From: Volvox africanus
Lineage: Eukaryota > Chlorophyta > Chlorophyceae > Chlamydomonadales > Volvocaceae
Assembly: GCA_030268105.1 (NCBI GenBank)
Contig: BSDZ01000119.1
Location: 248,001-312,000 of the forward strand
Direction: 5' to 3'
DNA: 64,000 nucleotides
Part shown: positions 62,402-64,000 of the stretch, one piece after another
Position numbering within the stretch: the first letter of the stretch is position 1
Layout: the number at the start of each line of letters is the position of its first letter
The notes under the pieces: model-generated
Databases searched by the model: none
What the model saw: only the letters and a program-made list of their open reading frames with translations
What the model was told of the DNA's origin: nothing
Position numbers and translations under genes: made by a program

Positions 62402-63752
62402 GGTCCGTGCACTGTTTCTCCAGCAAGGGTGTTTGCATTTGCCGGCTACAAAGTCAATGGCGGTTTCCATGAAAATTCCGAAGTATATTATGATCGTGCG
62501 TACTTCTATGATGAAGACAGAACCTGGGTTGAAAACATGGCGAACGGACTACCGGAGCGGGGCCGGAGTTTGCCGCCATTCGAGAGGTGCTGGGCTCCTC
62601 AGGACAAATGGGTTACCTTCCTTAACCACAAGGTTTGGTCTCACGAAACCTTCATAATGAATATTCCAACGGCATGGGGTTACACTGAGATGTGACACTT
62701 CGCTACGGCCTTTTGAGGCCCCACGCCGTTATGCCACACATTTTCTCCCTCCCATAATAAATGATGCAGTTGGCATCACCCCTTGGCGTAGCTGCTGGAC
62801 CTCTGCTCTCCTCCCAATGGGTCACGCTGGCTTCATCGCGTGGATTCGACTGCATGACCTACAAGACCATCCGCTCACATTATCACCCCGGACACGGGCT
62901 TCCGAACATCCTCCATCTTCAAGTGGATGAACAACTCCCGGTAATGTGGGCCGGGGGAAAGCGACAACGTGAAGTGCTGGGCAATCGTTCAACTCTCCCG
63001 TCTGTGGTACAGATGCGGCGCTGACAACTTAACTGCGGCAATGTCACATCCTAAAGTTCAGGCCCAAAACTTGTACATGGCAACTTCCTGTAGTTCCCTT
63101 TCCCCAAGCTATTTCTTGTGTTTCTAAGTGGCTCCTCTCGTTCTGTCCTCCGTTCCGTTGTTCTGAGGCTTTCCCGGTCTTCGCTTTCCCTGGATCGTCG
63201 CTTGCGTTCATTGAATAACTTCGCATAGCAGCACTTATCTCGTAGAAGGGTACCCACGTGCTGCAGGATCACGCCATGCATATCGCGATTCCACCATGTA
63301 CATGTGTCGCCATGCGAATTTGGACCCACCCAACCATCCCAACGCAGGCTCACCCAGCGCAGTATATGTACACGTTGTCCCACAGCAGTCTGTCATCCCT
63401 CCAGATTGCTTAATAACCGTGTTCGCATCCCATGCGCCTCGCGTGAAAACATGCTCTTACAAATCTCTCCAGTTCGCATTGCATGCGCTTCCGCAGGTAT
63501 CTGGGCCTGCATGTAAGGACCCGCTGTATGCCCGGGGTAGGCTGCCCGGTAGTGCTGTCGGCCTTCATGATCCGAAGCCCGCAGCTTCCATGAGCACCCG
63601 CGGCGACGGCCTTGGCAGCGGCAGTTCCGGAATGTTGGCGATCACCAACAGCTTCGGCATGCCCAGCCTGGGTCCTGAGCAGCTGGCAGAAGACCTGCCG
63701 GCGGCCGCGGCAGCGCTGAGGCCAGGTCAAATGATGGTGGTGTCTATCACGG
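62402..63752 (+). CDS. Dihydroorotate-dehydrogenase-like flavoprotein (partial)
   Basis: Three exons join in phase: 62402-62632, 62770-62940 and 63497-63752, the last ending in phase 1 at a GTATGA donor. The joined sequence gives VTFLNHKLASPLGVAAGPLL, then GFDCMTYKTIRSHYHPGH and LPNILHL, then AITNSFGMPSLGPE and MMVVSITG. This is the order seen in FMN-binding (beta/alpha)8 barrels of the dihydroorotate dehydrogenase family: the PLGVAAGP strand and the TYKTIR segment that contacts flavin, then NSFGMPS. True pyrimidine-pathway DHODs differ around the catalytic Ser/Cys, which is not yet reached, so the substrate is uncertain. The 5' exons are not placed and the 3' exons lie beyond the window. Confidence 0.75.
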
Positions 63753-63969
63753 GTATGAGTGGGGATGATGGAGTGGGAATAGGCAGGATTTTTATGGGGA
63801 AAGGAGGTGGATGAAGGCACATTCTCTTGTCGCGACCTACAACTCTCTTGTACAAATGTAAACACCAAGTACATCGGCTCTATTCTAAAGCTCGCACACA
63901 ACACGGCCTTGCCAGGGAGCTGTCGTTCTTGGATGACGTCGCAGTCAGGCTCATCTGCTGCGGGGTGCA

Positions 63970-63991
63970 CTCTCTCTCTCTCTCTCTCTTT
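63970..63991. repeat. (CT)n microsatellite
   Basis: About 20 bases of CT repeat at the right edge, inside an intron of the flavoprotein gene by the model above. Confidence 0.8.
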
Positions 63992-64000
63992 CTCCGGGTC

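Noticed and set aside
1..64000. CRISPR arrays, bacterial operons or a defence system
   Set aside because: Genes are intron-split and eukaryotic in type; no regular spacer arrays were seen.

Overview
This looks like nuclear DNA of a green alga, most likely a volvocine or other chlamydomonadalean. The evidence is GC-rich exons with Ala/Gly/Gln/Pro homopolymer insertions, many GT-AG introns per gene with donors such as GTGAGT and GTGCGT and acceptors ending GCAG, likely TGTAA poly(A) signals, one interstitial array of CCCTAAA/CCCTAAAA telomere-type units, and decayed copia and chromodomain-gypsy retrotransposons. Intergenic DNA is clearly less GC-rich than the exons, with large microsatellites. 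The lineage is an inference, and no species is claimed.

Layout. 545-8482 (-): a large armadillo-repeat protein of at least 1,061 codons that probably runs off the left edge, bordered by a G-rich minisatellite. 8483-12330: a gene-poor stretch with a MITE-like inverted-repeat element, a copia relic, one orphan exon of an acyl-CoA synthetase, a foldback element and a fragment of elongation factor Ts. 12335-21522 (-): three genes in tandem: an unrecognised 312-aa protein, a MYND-finger protein, and a nuclear protein related to plant SCI1 (style cell-cycle inhibitor 1). 22345-26436 (-) and 26868-29793 (+): a divergent pair, the mitochondrial glycine carrier SLC25A38 and a polytopic membrane protein with a C-terminal SlyD-like FKBP domain. 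29794-38450: transposon and satellite DNA, including a broken chromodomain-gypsy element, a 1.3-kb pyrimidine/A satellite and the telomere-like block. 38451-39852 (-): an F-box-like/ankyrin protein with a polyproline tail. 43827-44006 (-): a 59-aa single-span membrane protein, divergent from COG4 (44619-53118, +), subunit 4 of the conserved oligomeric Golgi complex, which is complete in 15 exons. 53119-62400: a SINE-like element, a TTTC microsatellite and dispersed repeats, two of which also have copies inside COG4 introns. 62402-63752 (+): three exons of a dihydroorotate-dehydrogenase-like flavoprotein, open at the right edge.

The genes do not form one pathway. They are ordinary housekeeping functions (Golgi trafficking, glycine import for haem synthesis, flavoenzyme, nuclear protein) set in a repeat-rich background. 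For nine multi-exon models I checked by hand that exon phases join without frameshift or internal stop; weak points are flagged. The most unusual items are the membrane-anchored SlyD-like protein, the 59-aa membrane protein, the cluster of foreign-looking gene fragments near 11-12 kb, and a 361-bp dispersed repeat that ends ten bases before a COG4 exon.
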